DNA of 30,928 bases from Fibrobacter sp. Its GTDB lineage: Bacteria > Fibrobacterota > Fibrobacteria > Fibrobacterales > Fibrobacteraceae. The number at the start of each line of letters is the position of its first letter. The stretch's first letter is position 1. The notes beneath the pieces were generated by a model that worked only from the letters and a program-made list of their open reading frames with translations, was not told where the DNA came from and did no database searches. The position numbers were made by a program, and so were the translations under genes. Where the stretch lies: contig JAFZOV010000136.1 of NCBI GenBank assembly GCA_017550445.1, positions 1 to 30,928 of the forward strand, in the 5' to 3' direction. Shown in pieces: positions 21,650 to 30,499 of this stretch.

Positions 21650-23158
21650 TTAGGGCAGTTCCATGCCCAATAGGCGAATTTCGGAAATAGCGAAGTCTTC
21701 GTTTTCGGCTTCGAACACATCGTCCAAGTAAACCTTGAGTTCGCTGGTTTCCATGGCCTGGATATTAGGGTATTGCATGCCACGGATATTTTCAAGCTTC
21801 ACTTTCTGCTTGAATCCGTCCTTGGTTTCGAGCGTAATCGTTTTGGGCTTCTTGAAAATGCGGAAACGGTCGCCGAAGGCATCGTCTACAGACTTCTGGT
21901 AGCCGATTGCAATGCCGAAGTGGGTCACGATAGCGTTGCCGTCGAAATACAGCGTGAGCACAGGATTCTGCGGCTTTTGGGGCATGGTGTAGAGCCAGGC
22001 CGTCTTAAGATCGTTATCGTTCAGGTTGTCCAGAGGATAACCACCGGAAATGTCGATTTCCAGCTGTTTCGTCTCGAAGTTTCCGAGGGCGTCGCTCCAT
22101 TCCAGTTCGCGAAGGGTGCTTTCGGGCTTGTGGGTCAGCATCAGCAAAATCAGGAGCATGATGATGAGCGGGAAAATGAAGATGGCGAGCGCCGTGAGCT
22201 TTTTCTGGAGCATGCGGGCGCGCGGCGTAATGATGTTTGCCATTTCGGCAATAGAGGCTGTGCGGCGGCGGAGCGGCGTGTGGCCCATGGTGGGGCGCTG
22301 GGGACGTACCGTTTTTTCCGTTGGGAAGACCTGGTCGCATGCGTCCAGGAATTCCTGCATGTCGTGGAATCGCTCGTTCAGCTTTTTCTTGAGGCACTTG
22401 AGAATGAGCTGCGAAAGTCCGGGGGGCATGTCCTTGCGGAAAAGTTCCGGTGCAGGGGGCTGCTCCTGTACATGCTTCAGGGCGATTTCTACAGGTCGGT
22501 TGCCTTCGAAGGGCAGACGTCCGCAGGTCATTTCGTAAAGAATGACGCCCATGCTGTAAATGTCAGACTGAATGGTCACGTTATCGCCATGGCACTGCTC
22601 GGGACTCATGTATTCGGGGGTTCCCATGGTCATGCCGGTGCGGGTAAGCCTTTCTTTTTCCATTTCCTGGATGTAAGAAATGCCGAAGTCCATGATGAAC
22701 ACACGGTTGTCGCGGGTGAGCATGATATTCGAAGGCTTGACGTCGCGGTGGACAATTCCCTTGTTGTGAGCCGAAAGAAGACCGCGGGCAATCTGCCTGA
22801 TGATCACTTCAATGGCTTCGAAGGAAAGCTGTTCCTTGTTGTGCAGAATGTCGGCAAGGTTGGTGCCTTCCACATAGGTCATGGCAATAAAGAGCTGGCT
22901 GTTCTGCTGACCGAAGTCAAACACATGCACAATATTCTGGTGGTCCAGCTCCTTCATGGCTTGCGCTTCCATATAGAAACGCTTGATGGCCTCTTCATCA
23001 GAAGAAGCGTCCAAAATCTTGAATGCTACCACGCGGCCAAGGCGCTTGTCTACGGCCTTGTAAACGTTTCCCATGCCACCCTTGCCGAGGGTTCCAATCA
23101 AATCGTAGTTTTCGTTAAAGGGGCGCGGAAATACTTCGTTTTTTTGCGGGGCTATCAT
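21650..23158 (-). CDS. Membrane Ser/Thr protein kinase with extracytoplasmic domain
   Basis: This 502-residue PknB-type (Hanks) kinase has a complete catalytic domain (about 18-275): glycine loop GKGGMG (25-30), Lys47, Glu64, HRDVKPSN (Asp139), DFG (157-159) and GTPEYMSPEQ with a normal activation segment. A basic juxtamembrane region (about 280-320, with RRRT) precedes one transmembrane helix (about 321-342). The extracytoplasmic part (about 350-502) lacks PASTA repeats. It contains L-N-D-N-D-L-K-T-A-W, a pattern typical of discoidin/NADase-type carbohydrate-binding sandwiches. The start ATG overlaps the stop of the FHA-ABC gene (ATGA), so the two are translationally coupled. Inference: an external ligand signal could control phosphorylation of the FHA-ABC partner. 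Confidence 0.9.
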   Translation of the reverse strand: MIAPQKNEVFPRPFNENYDLIGTLGKGGMGNVYKAVDKRLGRVVAFKILDASSDEEAIKRFYMEAQAMKELDHQNIVHVFDFGQQNSQLFIAMTYVEGTNLADILHNKEQLSFEAIEVIIRQIARGLLSAHNKGIVHRDVKPSNIMLTRDNRVFIMDFGISYIQEMEKERLTRTGMTMGTPEYMSPEQCHGDNVTIQSDIYSMGVILYEMTCGRLPFEGNRPVEIALKHVQEQPPAPELFRKDMPPGLSQLILKCLKKKLNERFHDMQEFLDACDQVFPTEKTVRPQRPTMGHTPLRRRTASIAEMANIITPRARMLQKKLTALAIFIFPLIIMLLILLMLTHKPESTLRELEWSDALGNFETKQLEIDISGGYPLDNLNDNDLKTAWLYTMPQKPQNPVLTLYFDGNAIVTHFGIAIGYQKSVDDAFGDRFRIFKKPKTITLETKDGFKQKVKLENIRGMQYPNIQAMETSELKVYLDDVFEAENEDFAISEIRLLGMELP

Positions 23159-25248
23159 TTTGCTTTCTTAGACCAGTTTAGTTTTACTGCAACCACAATA
23201 TAAAAACATAATGTGATTGTGAGGGCGAGAATCACGTTTTCGATAGAGTCTTTGCGCTCTAGGAGCAGATTCAAAAGGCTACTTTGGTTATAGCGGGACC
23301 AAATGACGGTAGAAAGGACGCGGCCTATGGGCTGCATCTGGTCAAGAGGCACCAGGGCTCCGGCCAGGGCGACTTGCGGAATAATCAAGAGCGGGAGCAT
23401 TGCGTTTGCCTGTCCGGCGTTTTTGGTGAGCGAACTCACGGCAAGTCCCACGGCTACAGGCGGGAGAACCATCAGTAAAATCACAAGCAATAGTTGCGGG
23501 GGAGATGGCCAATTGAGGGTACGGAACCCAACAAAGGCATAAACGATGAGAGTTTGGACAAAGGCGACCGCTGTGGGCAAAAGGGCTTTGGCCAAAATCG
23601 TCGGGAGTATGGGAACGCCTTTACGGAATTCCGCCTGCAAGATTTCTTTTTCCTGGACGATTTCACGGATCGAAAGGGAGAGTGAAAGCCAGTTTGCCGA
23701 AAGAATAATGGCGAATGCCACGATCCAGAGCGAAGTCAGGTTCGAGAATATTTGCGAGAACAGGAAACCAATAATGAGCGGTTGCAAAAGGAGCGTGAGG
23801 AACTTGCCTTTGTCTCGGAACCATTGCTTGGCAGTAATGGAAAGCTTGTACAGAAAAACCGGAGACAAGTGGATTTTCGGAAAATAGCTTGGAATCAGGG
23901 CTTCGAGTGCGGATGTGCTCCTGATTGGCGTGGTGATGCGCTTTTGCAGGACCGTTTTCCACTGGGTGGCGGTATCGTCATTCAGGTTGCTGAGAATGGC
24001 TTCGGGGTCGTCGCTTTCGAAGTAGTTGTAAGCTTCCTTTGGGCTTCCGAAGAAGGCCTGCTGCCCCTGGTGCAAAACGAGAATCTTGTCTGCGATATCA
24101 AGCGCTTCGTAGCTGTGGGTCGTCAGAATTATCGTGTGGCCGAGGAAGGCGAGCTGCTTTAAATGCGTGCAGAGAATCTTGGAATTGTACGGGTCAAGTC
24201 CCGAAAGCGGTTCGTCGAGGACAATCAGCCCCGGGTTTCCCATGAGTTCCTTGGCGAGGGCGACTCGGCGGCATTCGCCGCCGCTGAGCGTGCGAATGGA
24301 GTTATCGAGTCTTGCGCTCAGCCCGAAAAGTTCACTGAACTTTTCAAGTCGCCCCGCGGCGTTGCGCTTAAAGTCCTGCTTCGACATGCCGACTCTAGCA
24401 CCGTCTAGGAGCGTTTCCTTGACGGTCAAGTCGCGGCGCAGTTCTGGTTCCTGCTCCAAGAAGGCGATGTGCTTGCGGATTTCTTCGTTGCGGTAATCGC
24501 GCTTGCCAATGCTAACGAAAGAATCTTGCCCGCTTTTATGCTTGCCCTGCAGCAGACGCAAAAGAGTTGACTTGCCTTGGCCCGAGCGCCCGATGATGGC
24601 GAGGATTTCTCCGGCCCGCAGCTTAAAGTCGATGCCCTTGAGCAACTGCTTTTTTCCGGCAAAGACATCCAAATTTTCCACTTCGACGTCGAATCCGAGC
24701 GGCAGGTTTTTGCAGGTGAGTTCACCTTGCGCGAAACTCATGGTACAGCCGGGAAGACGAATCATCTTGCCGTCTTCGAGTTGAAGCAGACGGGTGGATT
24801 TCCCTTGTGTATTGACGATTCTGTCCTTAAAGCTGATTTCTGCCTTTCCGGTATGGATTCTGGCGGAGCATCCTTCGGGAATGTCCATGTGAAGGCTGTC
24901 TAGAGTTTCCCAGGTGCTGCTCAGGCTCTTGGTTTGCACCAGGTCACGTTCCACCGATTCCATGAGCAACAGTTGCAGATTCCCATGCTTGAGAGTGGCG
25001 CGGAGTTGCAAGGGACCAATAAGAATGGTGTCGCCGTCTTCTAGGATTGCGGTTTCTACATCGTTGCCGTTCACTTGAGTCACGCTGTTTTGCGTGAGGT
25101 TTTTCAGCTTCCAATGCTTGTCTTCGAATTCCAGCACCGCATGATAGCGAGAAACCATCGGGTTGTCAAGCACCAGAGAATTGTCTGGCTTGCGACCGAT
25201 GGTAAACGGCTCGCCAATCTGCGGAGTGATAATTCTAAACGACTGCAT
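23155..25248 (-). CDS. FHA-domain ABC transporter (ATPase and ABC-2 permease fused)
   Basis: This 697-residue protein has an N-terminal FHA phosphothreonine-binding domain (about 12-85; GRK 18-20, SRYH 33-36, NG 60-61), an ABC ATPase (about 190-410; Walker A GRSGQGKST near 218-226, signature LSGGECRR near 320, Walker B LIVLDEP and GLD), and a C-terminal ABC-2-type permease with about six hydrophobic segments (about 475-690). This is the half-transporter layout of ABCG and of mycobacterial Rv1747, which is phosphorylated by PknF. ATG 25248 is preferred over GTG 25257, because AAGG lies 8 bases before it. The stop overlaps the kinase start by 4 bases. The exported substrate is unknown. The FHA domain may bind the neighbouring kinase or its targets. 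Confidence 0.88.
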   Translation of the reverse strand: MQSFRIITPQIGEPFTIGRKPDNSLVLDNPMVSRYHAVLEFEDKHWKLKNLTQNSVTQVNGNDVETAILEDGDTILIGPLQLRATLKHGNLQLLLMESVERDLVQTKSLSSTWETLDSLHMDIPEGCSARIHTGKAEISFKDRIVNTQGKSTRLLQLEDGKMIRLPGCTMSFAQGELTCKNLPLGFDVEVENLDVFAGKKQLLKGIDFKLRAGEILAIIGRSGQGKSTLLRLLQGKHKSGQDSFVSIGKRDYRNEEIRKHIAFLEQEPELRRDLTVKETLLDGARVGMSKQDFKRNAAGRLEKFSELFGLSARLDNSIRTLSGGECRRVALAKELMGNPGLIVLDEPLSGLDPYNSKILCTHLKQLAFLGHTIILTTHSYEALDIADKILVLHQGQQAFFGSPKEAYNYFESDDPEAILSNLNDDTATQWKTVLQKRITTPIRSTSALEALIPSYFPKIHLSPVFLYKLSITAKQWFRDKGKFLTLLLQPLIIGFLFSQIFSNLTSLWIVAFAIILSANWLSLSLSIREIVQEKEILQAEFRKGVPILPTILAKALLPTAVAFVQTLIVYAFVGFRTLNWPSPPQLLLVILLMVLPPVAVGLAVSSLTKNAGQANAMLPLLIIPQVALAGALVPLDQMQPIGRVLSTVIWSRYNQSSLLNLLLERKDSIENVILALTITLCFYIVVAVKLNWSKKAK

Positions 25249-25266
25249 CTGTGGCACCTTCGGTGC

Positions 25267-25365
25267 AGTTACTAGATACTAGTTAATAGTTACTAGAGAA
25301 CTTAAAATGCAAGAGGAATCTTGTTTAAGGCAATCTAGTAACTAGTAACTCAGAACTTGTAACTA
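25267..25365. repeat. AGTTACTAG direct and inverted repeats
   Basis: AGTTACTAG occurs at 25267-25275 and 25288-25296. Its inverted form CTAGTAACT occurs at 25335-25343 and, overlapping, at 25342-25350, with a further partial copy at 25359-25365. The arms could pair across about 40 bases in RNA transcribed from the aminotransferase gene towards the ABC gene. Confidence 0.6.
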
Positions 25366-25369
25366 CTTT

Positions 25370-26563
25370 TTAATTCAGCTCTTTCAACCCCTTGATAAAT
25401 CTATCACAAGCCTTCTGCAAGGTTTCATCGCTGGCTGCATAGGAGAATCGTACGCAGCTGTCGTCACCGAAGGCTGCCCCCGGCACAATCGCCAAGCCCT
25501 GCGACTGCAACAGGTATTCGCAAAGCTCGATGGATCCGCCGATTACCTTTCCTGCGGGAGTCTTCTTGCCGTAGAAACTCTTGACCGGTGCAAACAAGTA
25601 GAATGCGCCTTCGGGAGCGTGGCAAGGTTCCGGCAAAATTTCGGCGGTGCGCTTGAGCATATAGTCGCGGCGCTTGCGGAATGCGGTCTGCATCGCATGA
25701 ACATTGCTCTTGTCCATCTGCAAAGCTCCGAGTGCGGCATACTGCGCCACGTTGCTTGGGTGGTGCGTTGCCTGCCCCTGAATTTTGCCGATAATCTTTG
25801 CGATTTCTGCTGGGGCGGCATCGTAACCGATACGCCAGCCGGTCATGCAATGCGACTTCGAGAATCCGTTAATCACGATGGTGCGTTCGGCCATGCCGGG
25901 GAGCGCTGCGGCGGAGCAGAATTCCGTATCGTAAGTGAAGTATTCGTAAACTTCATCCGAAATGCAGTAGATGTCGCTTTCGACAATTACTTTCGAAAGG
26001 GCTTCAAGCTCGGCCTTGCTGTAAACGGCTCCGGTCGGATTGCAGGGGTTGTTCAAGAGAATCGCCTTGGTGTTGGCTGTAATTGCAGCCTTTAATGCTT
26101 CGGGCTTGATCTTGAAACCGTCTTCGATTTTGGTATTTACAATTACCGGTTTTCCGCCGAGCCATTTCACGAGTTCGGGATAAGTCACCCAGTACGGTGC
26201 CGGAATAATCACTTCGTCACCTTCATTTACCAAGGCTGCAAGCGAATTGAACACGGCGTGCTTTGCGCCGCTCGTCATGATGATTTGTTCGGGCTTGTAA
26301 TCTAGTCCGTTTTCGACCTTCAACTTTTCTGCGACAGCCTTACGGACTTCCAAAATGCCTACGGGAGCGGTATAGCGCGTCTTGCCTTCGCGAATGGCTT
26401 TGACAGCCGCATCTTGAATCGGGGTGGGCGTCGGAAAATCGGGTTCTCCGGCACCGAGGCTAACCACGTCCTTGCCGTCGGCAATCATCTGTTTTGCCAA
26501 GGTGTCAATAGCGACGGTGAGCGATGCTGCTATGTTCAAAGTTCTAGCGGATAAGTTTTTCAT
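25370..26563 (-). CDS. Class I aspartate-type aminotransferase
   Basis: This 397-residue PLP enzyme of fold type I resembles class Ib aspartate aminotransferases, which move the amino group between aspartate and 2-oxoglutarate; some members act on prephenate. Visible features are GAGEPDFPTP near the start (about 37-46), NNPCNPTG (171-178), DEVYEYFTY (Asp203 contacts the PLP ring), NGFSKSHCMTGWRIGY (Lys236 forms the Schiff base) and a C-terminal VRFSYAAS carrying the substrate-carboxylate Arg. Length is typical. The start overlaps the 3' end of the upstream exporter gene by 20 bases, so the two are co-transcribed. No terminator is seen downstream, only the AGTTACTAG repeats. The exact amino acid is inferred from class. 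Confidence 0.9.
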   Translation of the reverse strand: MKNLSARTLNIAASLTVAIDTLAKQMIADGKDVVSLGAGEPDFPTPTPIQDAAVKAIREGKTRYTAPVGILEVRKAVAEKLKVENGLDYKPEQIIMTSGAKHAVFNSLAALVNEGDEVIIPAPYWVTYPELVKWLGGKPVIVNTKIEDGFKIKPEALKAAITANTKAILLNNPCNPTGAVYSKAELEALSKVIVESDIYCISDEVYEYFTYDTEFCSAAALPGMAERTIVINGFSKSHCMTGWRIGYDAAPAEIAKIIGKIQGQATHHPSNVAQYAALGALQMDKSNVHAMQTAFRKRRDYMLKRTAEILPEPCHAPEGAFYLFAPVKSFYGKKTPAGKVIGGSIELCEYLLQSQGLAIVPGAAFGDDSCVRFSYAASDETLQKACDRFIKGLKELN

Positions 26564-28946
26564 GTTTGTGTTTAGCCTTTTTCAAAATGCGGTATGCATC
26601 CAGGGTGCTTGCCACTAAGGGGTAAATAGTAAATTGAGAAACGAAGATACAAACCAGTCCAAGTACTGCAATCAGTCCCATGCCCTTGATTCCCGGATGC
26701 GAAGAGAACAGCATGGCGAGTGCTCCAATAAAAGATGCTCCTTGGGCAATCAGTACCGAAATCAATTTTGTCTGCAGAACGGTCCATGCGTTACCGCCTT
26801 GCTTTTCGTAGTACGAAGACCATAGCTGCAAGGAACCGTCTACGCTGGCGCCAATCAAAAGAACGAAGGCGATTGAACTGTAGGCCGAAATCTGGATGTC
26901 GAATACATGGACCAGAATGGTCACCCAGCTCATGGCGAATAGGGACGGCAGTAAGGTAAAGAAGGCGCGGCTCAGCTTGTTGTAGAACATCAGGAGGACT
27001 ATCCAAAGCAGGATAGTTCCCAGAAGAATGGATTTGTTGATGTTGCCAAGAACGGTATCCAGAAGCGAAGCTCTTAGAATCGGTGTTCCGCAAATCTTGA
27101 AGGTTCTGTCGTGGATTCCGTCAATTTGCTGTAACTGCTTGGCGATACGGCGGCAGATAAGGCCGTTGTTCGGGTCGGAACTGGGAATGATGAAGGCGAA
27201 AACGCCCGACTTCCCGTTTTTGTCAGTGAATTTCTTTCGGATGCTTTCGGAAAGTTCGAATTCCTTGACGTCGCTTTCGTAGTTATCGAACATTTCGACA
27301 ATAGCGGCGCTATCCTTTGGATTCAGCCTTGCAAGGACATCATCCGATATCATCTTTTTAAGGGTTTCAATCTTATGCTTCTTTTCGACGCTGGTCTTGG
27401 GCATGAACTGGTGCTGCGTGTAAATCTTGCCGAGATCTTTCAAACGTCCTTTCTTTTGCAGATGTTCGAAGTTTTCTACCAGGTCGTCATTGTAAGATGA
27501 ATCGGGGAGCATTACGATAATGGGGTCGTAAGTCGAAAAACCCGTTTCTGCAATCAGGGCTTTGGCTTCACGTTCTTCCAATTGCATTTCGGTTTTTTTG
27601 AAATCATAGAGGAAGGTGAGATTTGTTCCGCTGTAAAGCCAGGCTGCAGCGCTTGCGACGCTTATGGTCACAATGATAATCCAGTTCGTCTTGAACGAAA
27701 ACAGACGTTTGCGGTGCCTTGGCGAGATTCCCTCGAATCGAATTTCAAAGGGCTTTTTCCGCTGCAAGAGCAACAAAAGGGATGCCGTAAGGAGCGGGCA
27801 CACCAAAAGGTTCAGCATGCTTCCGATAGCACCCAGTACCCCGAATTCTCTGAGACCCGGCAGGGGTACGAGAATGAATGCGCTGAACAGACCTGCCATC
27901 ACAAGCGACGATGCCGCAACAACAGGGCCGATTCCCAACAGGGCGCTTTCGATACAGAGGGCGGGACTCAGCTTGCGTTCACGTTCGTGGAAGTAGCGGG
28001 TGAATACGTGGGTCAAAATCTGGCAGGCGTGCCCCGGCAGCAAAAGGCCAAGAGAAAGCGTAAACAGGTTGATTCTGCCATAAAGTACGTAGGCGCTGGC
28101 CAAGGTGAACAGGGTCGGAAGGGCCAGGGGAATCGCCGAAATAAAAATCAACTGGGGTTGCCGGTAAAAGTTGATAATCAAGAGGACAAGAATGATGAGT
28201 GCGGCAACGCCGCCGGCAAATTTTGCCTTGGGGAGTAACGCCTTGCCGGCTTTGATGGAATCGTAGACTTTCCCGGTATAGTAGATGTTGATTCCTTCGC
28301 CGTTTTCTTCGACAAAATTTTCGACTTTTGTCAGCAAATCCCTGTTGGCCTGCAAGTCCGAAACGGATGTAGCGGGGTAGATATCTACGACTCGAATGGA
28401 ACCCTGCTGGTTGGAAAAATCCTGTTGCAGGTTTTTAAAATATTTGGATTCAATTTGAGAAATGATTTCGATGGTGTCGCGCGGGGCCGGTTTCGCTTCG
28501 GACAAGTCTACCAGTAGCGGATTGTGTTTCTTGATCTGCTCGTCTTTGACTTTGTCCAGTTTTTCGATAACCAGGTCTAGGTCTTTTTCACTTGCATACA
28601 GGAGCCTGTTTTTCTTGAAAAAGTCCAGATCCGTGTCGTATTCGGTATAGTGGACTGTAGAATCTTTTTCGAGCTCCCATGCCAATTTTTGGGCAAAGTT
28701 ATAGTTGGCGGCACTGTCTTTAGATTGAATGACGACTGTCAGGCTGCCGAGACCACCGAAGGCTTTCTCGATGGTCTGGTAGTCTTCTTCTACCTCGTGG
28801 CCCTTAAGCGTGTCTTGCAACTGAATTTCCCATCGAAGGTTTTCGATAGGGTAAATACATACAAGTGTAATAGCGAGGAATAGCCCAATCATTGTTTTGG
28901 GATAGTGGGCTATCTTACGGATTAATTTGGCAAAAGCCGAAAACAT
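26544..28946 (-). CDS. RND/MMPL-type membrane exporter
   Basis: This 800-residue protein has the two-fold RND layout: a transmembrane helix near residue 20-35, a large periplasmic loop, a cluster of about five helices (about 225-400), a central helix near 420, a second periplasmic loop and a second cluster (about 650-790). The segment VLLIGASVDGSLQLWSSYYE in the second cluster, with an Asp inside a helix, fits the proton-relay region of MMPL/HpnN-like members that move lipids rather than drugs. The ATG at 28946 has no Shine-Dalgarno and lies 6 bases after TATATT (28958-28953). It is divergent from a BamA-like gene and overlaps the aminotransferase gene. A lipid or envelope component as substrate is inferred. 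Confidence 0.85.
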   Translation of the reverse strand: MFSAFAKLIRKIAHYPKTMIGLFLAITLVCIYPIENLRWEIQLQDTLKGHEVEEDYQTIEKAFGGLGSLTVVIQSKDSAANYNFAQKLAWELEKDSTVHYTEYDTDLDFFKKNRLLYASEKDLDLVIEKLDKVKDEQIKKHNPLLVDLSEAKPAPRDTIEIISQIESKYFKNLQQDFSNQQGSIRVVDIYPATSVSDLQANRDLLTKVENFVEENGEGINIYYTGKVYDSIKAGKALLPKAKFAGGVAALIILVLLIINFYRQPQLIFISAIPLALPTLFTLASAYVLYGRINLFTLSLGLLLPGHACQILTHVFTRYFHERERKLSPALCIESALLGIGPVVAASSLVMAGLFSAFILVPLPGLREFGVLGAIGSMLNLLVCPLLTASLLLLLQRKKPFEIRFEGISPRHRKRLFSFKTNWIIIVTISVASAAAWLYSGTNLTFLYDFKKTEMQLEEREAKALIAETGFSTYDPIIVMLPDSSYNDDLVENFEHLQKKGRLKDLGKIYTQHQFMPKTSVEKKHKIETLKKMISDDVLARLNPKDSAAIVEMFDNYESDVKEFELSESIRKKFTDKNGKSGVFAFIIPSSDPNNGLICRRIAKQLQQIDGIHDRTFKICGTPILRASLLDTVLGNINKSILLGTILLWIVLLMFYNKLSRAFFTLLPSLFAMSWVTILVHVFDIQISAYSSIAFVLLIGASVDGSLQLWSSYYEKQGGNAWTVLQTKLISVLIAQGASFIGALAMLFSSHPGIKGMGLIAVLGLVCIFVSQFTIYPLVASTLDAYRILKKAKHKHEKLIR

Positions 28947-28952
28947 ATAAAT

Positions 28953-28995
28953 AATATAACTATTATATTCTTTGTTCGAATTAATAAGCTAAATT
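28953..28995. promoter_or_regulatory. Divergent promoters of the exporter and BamA-like genes
   Basis: Leftward TATATT (28958-28953) and an alternative TATAAT (28967-28962) face rightward TAAATT (28990-28995). The start codons lie 6 bases from the nearest -10-like box on each side. Convincing -35 boxes are not seen. Only 55 bases separate the two genes, so co-regulation is likely. Confidence 0.45.
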
Positions 28996-29001
28996 AGGGG
29001 C

Positions 29002-30456
29002 ATGTTAAAAAGGGAGTCGCGAAGTCTCTGGGTTTTTGTTTTTGCCTCGCTATGGTTGTTTGGCGTTGTTCCGCTCTTTGCAGAAGATAGCGATAGTGAT
29101 GAAAGTTCTGAAAAATCGGCCTTGATGTGGCCGGTTGAACATATAATCCAGCCTTTTTTGAATGGCCTTATTTACCCGATTGCGAAACCTGTGGACTACG
29201 CCTTTAAGAACGGAGTCATTGAAAAGACTGTTGAATTGATTTCTTTCGGCGAAAACTACAAGATCATGGTTTACCCCAGTTTTAATTTTAAGCCGGGTTC
29301 GCGAACCATGGTCGGCATGAATTATCGCCACCGCAGTGTGTTCCTCGACAAAGATTACCTTGTCTTGCAAGGGGAGTATTTTGCCAATGGAGACGTGGGC
29401 TTGACGGCTCGCTATACAAAGCATTCCCTGTTTGGAACCCGTTTTTTTGGCGGCTTTAGGTACGATATAGACCTGGATCGCGACAATCGTTTTACGATTC
29501 CCGAGACTAAGGAAAACTATTTACAGCCCGATTCCAGTTACCAGTTTACCTGGCGTTTGGGAGCGCCCTTAACCAGTTCAGCCAACTGGAATGCTGAAAT
29601 CTGGACTTCTCTTTTTTGTGGGCGGGCAAGCCATCCGGATGTTCAGGATTCGGTGCTGATAAGCGATAAATTTAAAATTGAAGACCGTGGCCTGTACCAG
29701 AAGGTAAACCAGGTCCCGGTGGGATTCTCACTTGTGTACGATAACCTTGATGCTCCGTATGCCCCTTCCCGTGGATCCCGTGTGGTGCTGGAGGGCGACT
29801 ATACCTTTGTGGGCGACTATTCCGGTGTGCGGTACGAAGATTTGGGAATTATGCCAGAATCCGATAAAGACAAGGTCATTAAGGATGGCGGCTTGAATCA
29901 TGATTATTGGACAACTCGATTTATTTTTCAGCACTATTTCTATTTAGGAAACGCCCAAAATTATGTGTTTTCGGTAAAGGAAGCTCGTGAAAATCGACGG
30001 TTCTATACCGATTTTTCTTGGGATGAAGTAGTGCGTGTTTGGCGCCCCGAACAGGTTCGCAATACGCTTTTTGAACGCCGAGTGATAGCCCTGCAATACC
30101 GTTTGGTAAGCCTTTGGGAAATGGAAGAGGGAGGCGCCCCTCACGATGCATTTATCAATGTGAACGCCAATACTCCCTTGCGTGGCTATAGCGATAAATG
30201 GACAACGCATAATTTGATGTCTTTGAGTGTGGAATACCGTTGGCCGGTAGACTTGTTTGTCGATGGCGTGCTGTTCGATGAATATGCGATGATCGCACCA
30301 AAACTTAACAAGTGGAGCAAGGACCATTATTACAACTCCTGGGGCTTTGGTATTCGAGTCCGTAGACCGGATCTTTACCTTTTCAGTTTGCAGTTCGGGT
30401 TCCATGGCCTGCATGGCGTGAATATGATAATGACTATCGCACCGGAATTTAAGTGA
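29002..30456 (+). CDS. BamA/Omp85-like outer-membrane beta-barrel protein
   Basis: This 484-residue protein has a signal peptide (cleavage after LFA, about residue 27), a short acidic Ser/Asp segment and then a beta-strand-rich barrel (about 75-484). The motif PLRGYSDKW (Arg394, Gly395, Tyr396) resembles the conserved RGY element of the Omp85/BamA surface-antigen barrel. No POTRA domains are visible, so this is a short barrel-only member resembling Bac_surface_Ag proteins rather than BamA itself. ATG 29002 has AGGGG only one base away, too close to work well, and a -10-like TAAATT 6 bases upstream, so it may be leaderless. Divergent pairing with an RND-type exporter suggests a shared envelope-transport role, inferred only. 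Confidence 0.72.
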   Translation: MLKRESRSLWVFVFASLWLFGVVPLFAEDSDSDESSEKSALMWPVEHIIQPFLNGLIYPIAKPVDYAFKNGVIEKTVELISFGENYKIMVYPSFNFKPGSRTMVGMNYRHRSVFLDKDYLVLQGEYFANGDVGLTARYTKHSLFGTRFFGGFRYDIDLDRDNRFTIPETKENYLQPDSSYQFTWRLGAPLTSSANWNAEIWTSLFCGRASHPDVQDSVLISDKFKIEDRGLYQKVNQVPVGFSLVYDNLDAPYAPSRGSRVVLEGDYTFVGDYSGVRYEDLGIMPESDKDKVIKDGGLNHDYWTTRFIFQHYFYLGNAQNYVFSVKEARENRRFYTDFSWDEVVRVWRPEQVRNTLFERRVIALQYRLVSLWEMEEGGAPHDAFINVNANTPLRGYSDKWTTHNLMSLSVEYRWPVDLFVDGVLFDEYAMIAPKLNKWSKDHYYNSWGFGIRVRRPDLYLFSLQFGFHGLHGVNMIMTIAPEFK

Positions 30457-30499
30457 TTTTCTACATTTATCCTTGTAAAATTCAACAAAGGACATAAGT

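Noticed and set aside
21773..23203. 476-residue plus-strand frame opposite the kinase
   Set aside because: The minus-strand frame carries the full set of kinase motifs; this one has no domain or start signal.
25267..25350. Possible CRISPR array
   Set aside because: The units are only 9 bases, occur in both orientations with irregular spacing, and there are no cas genes.
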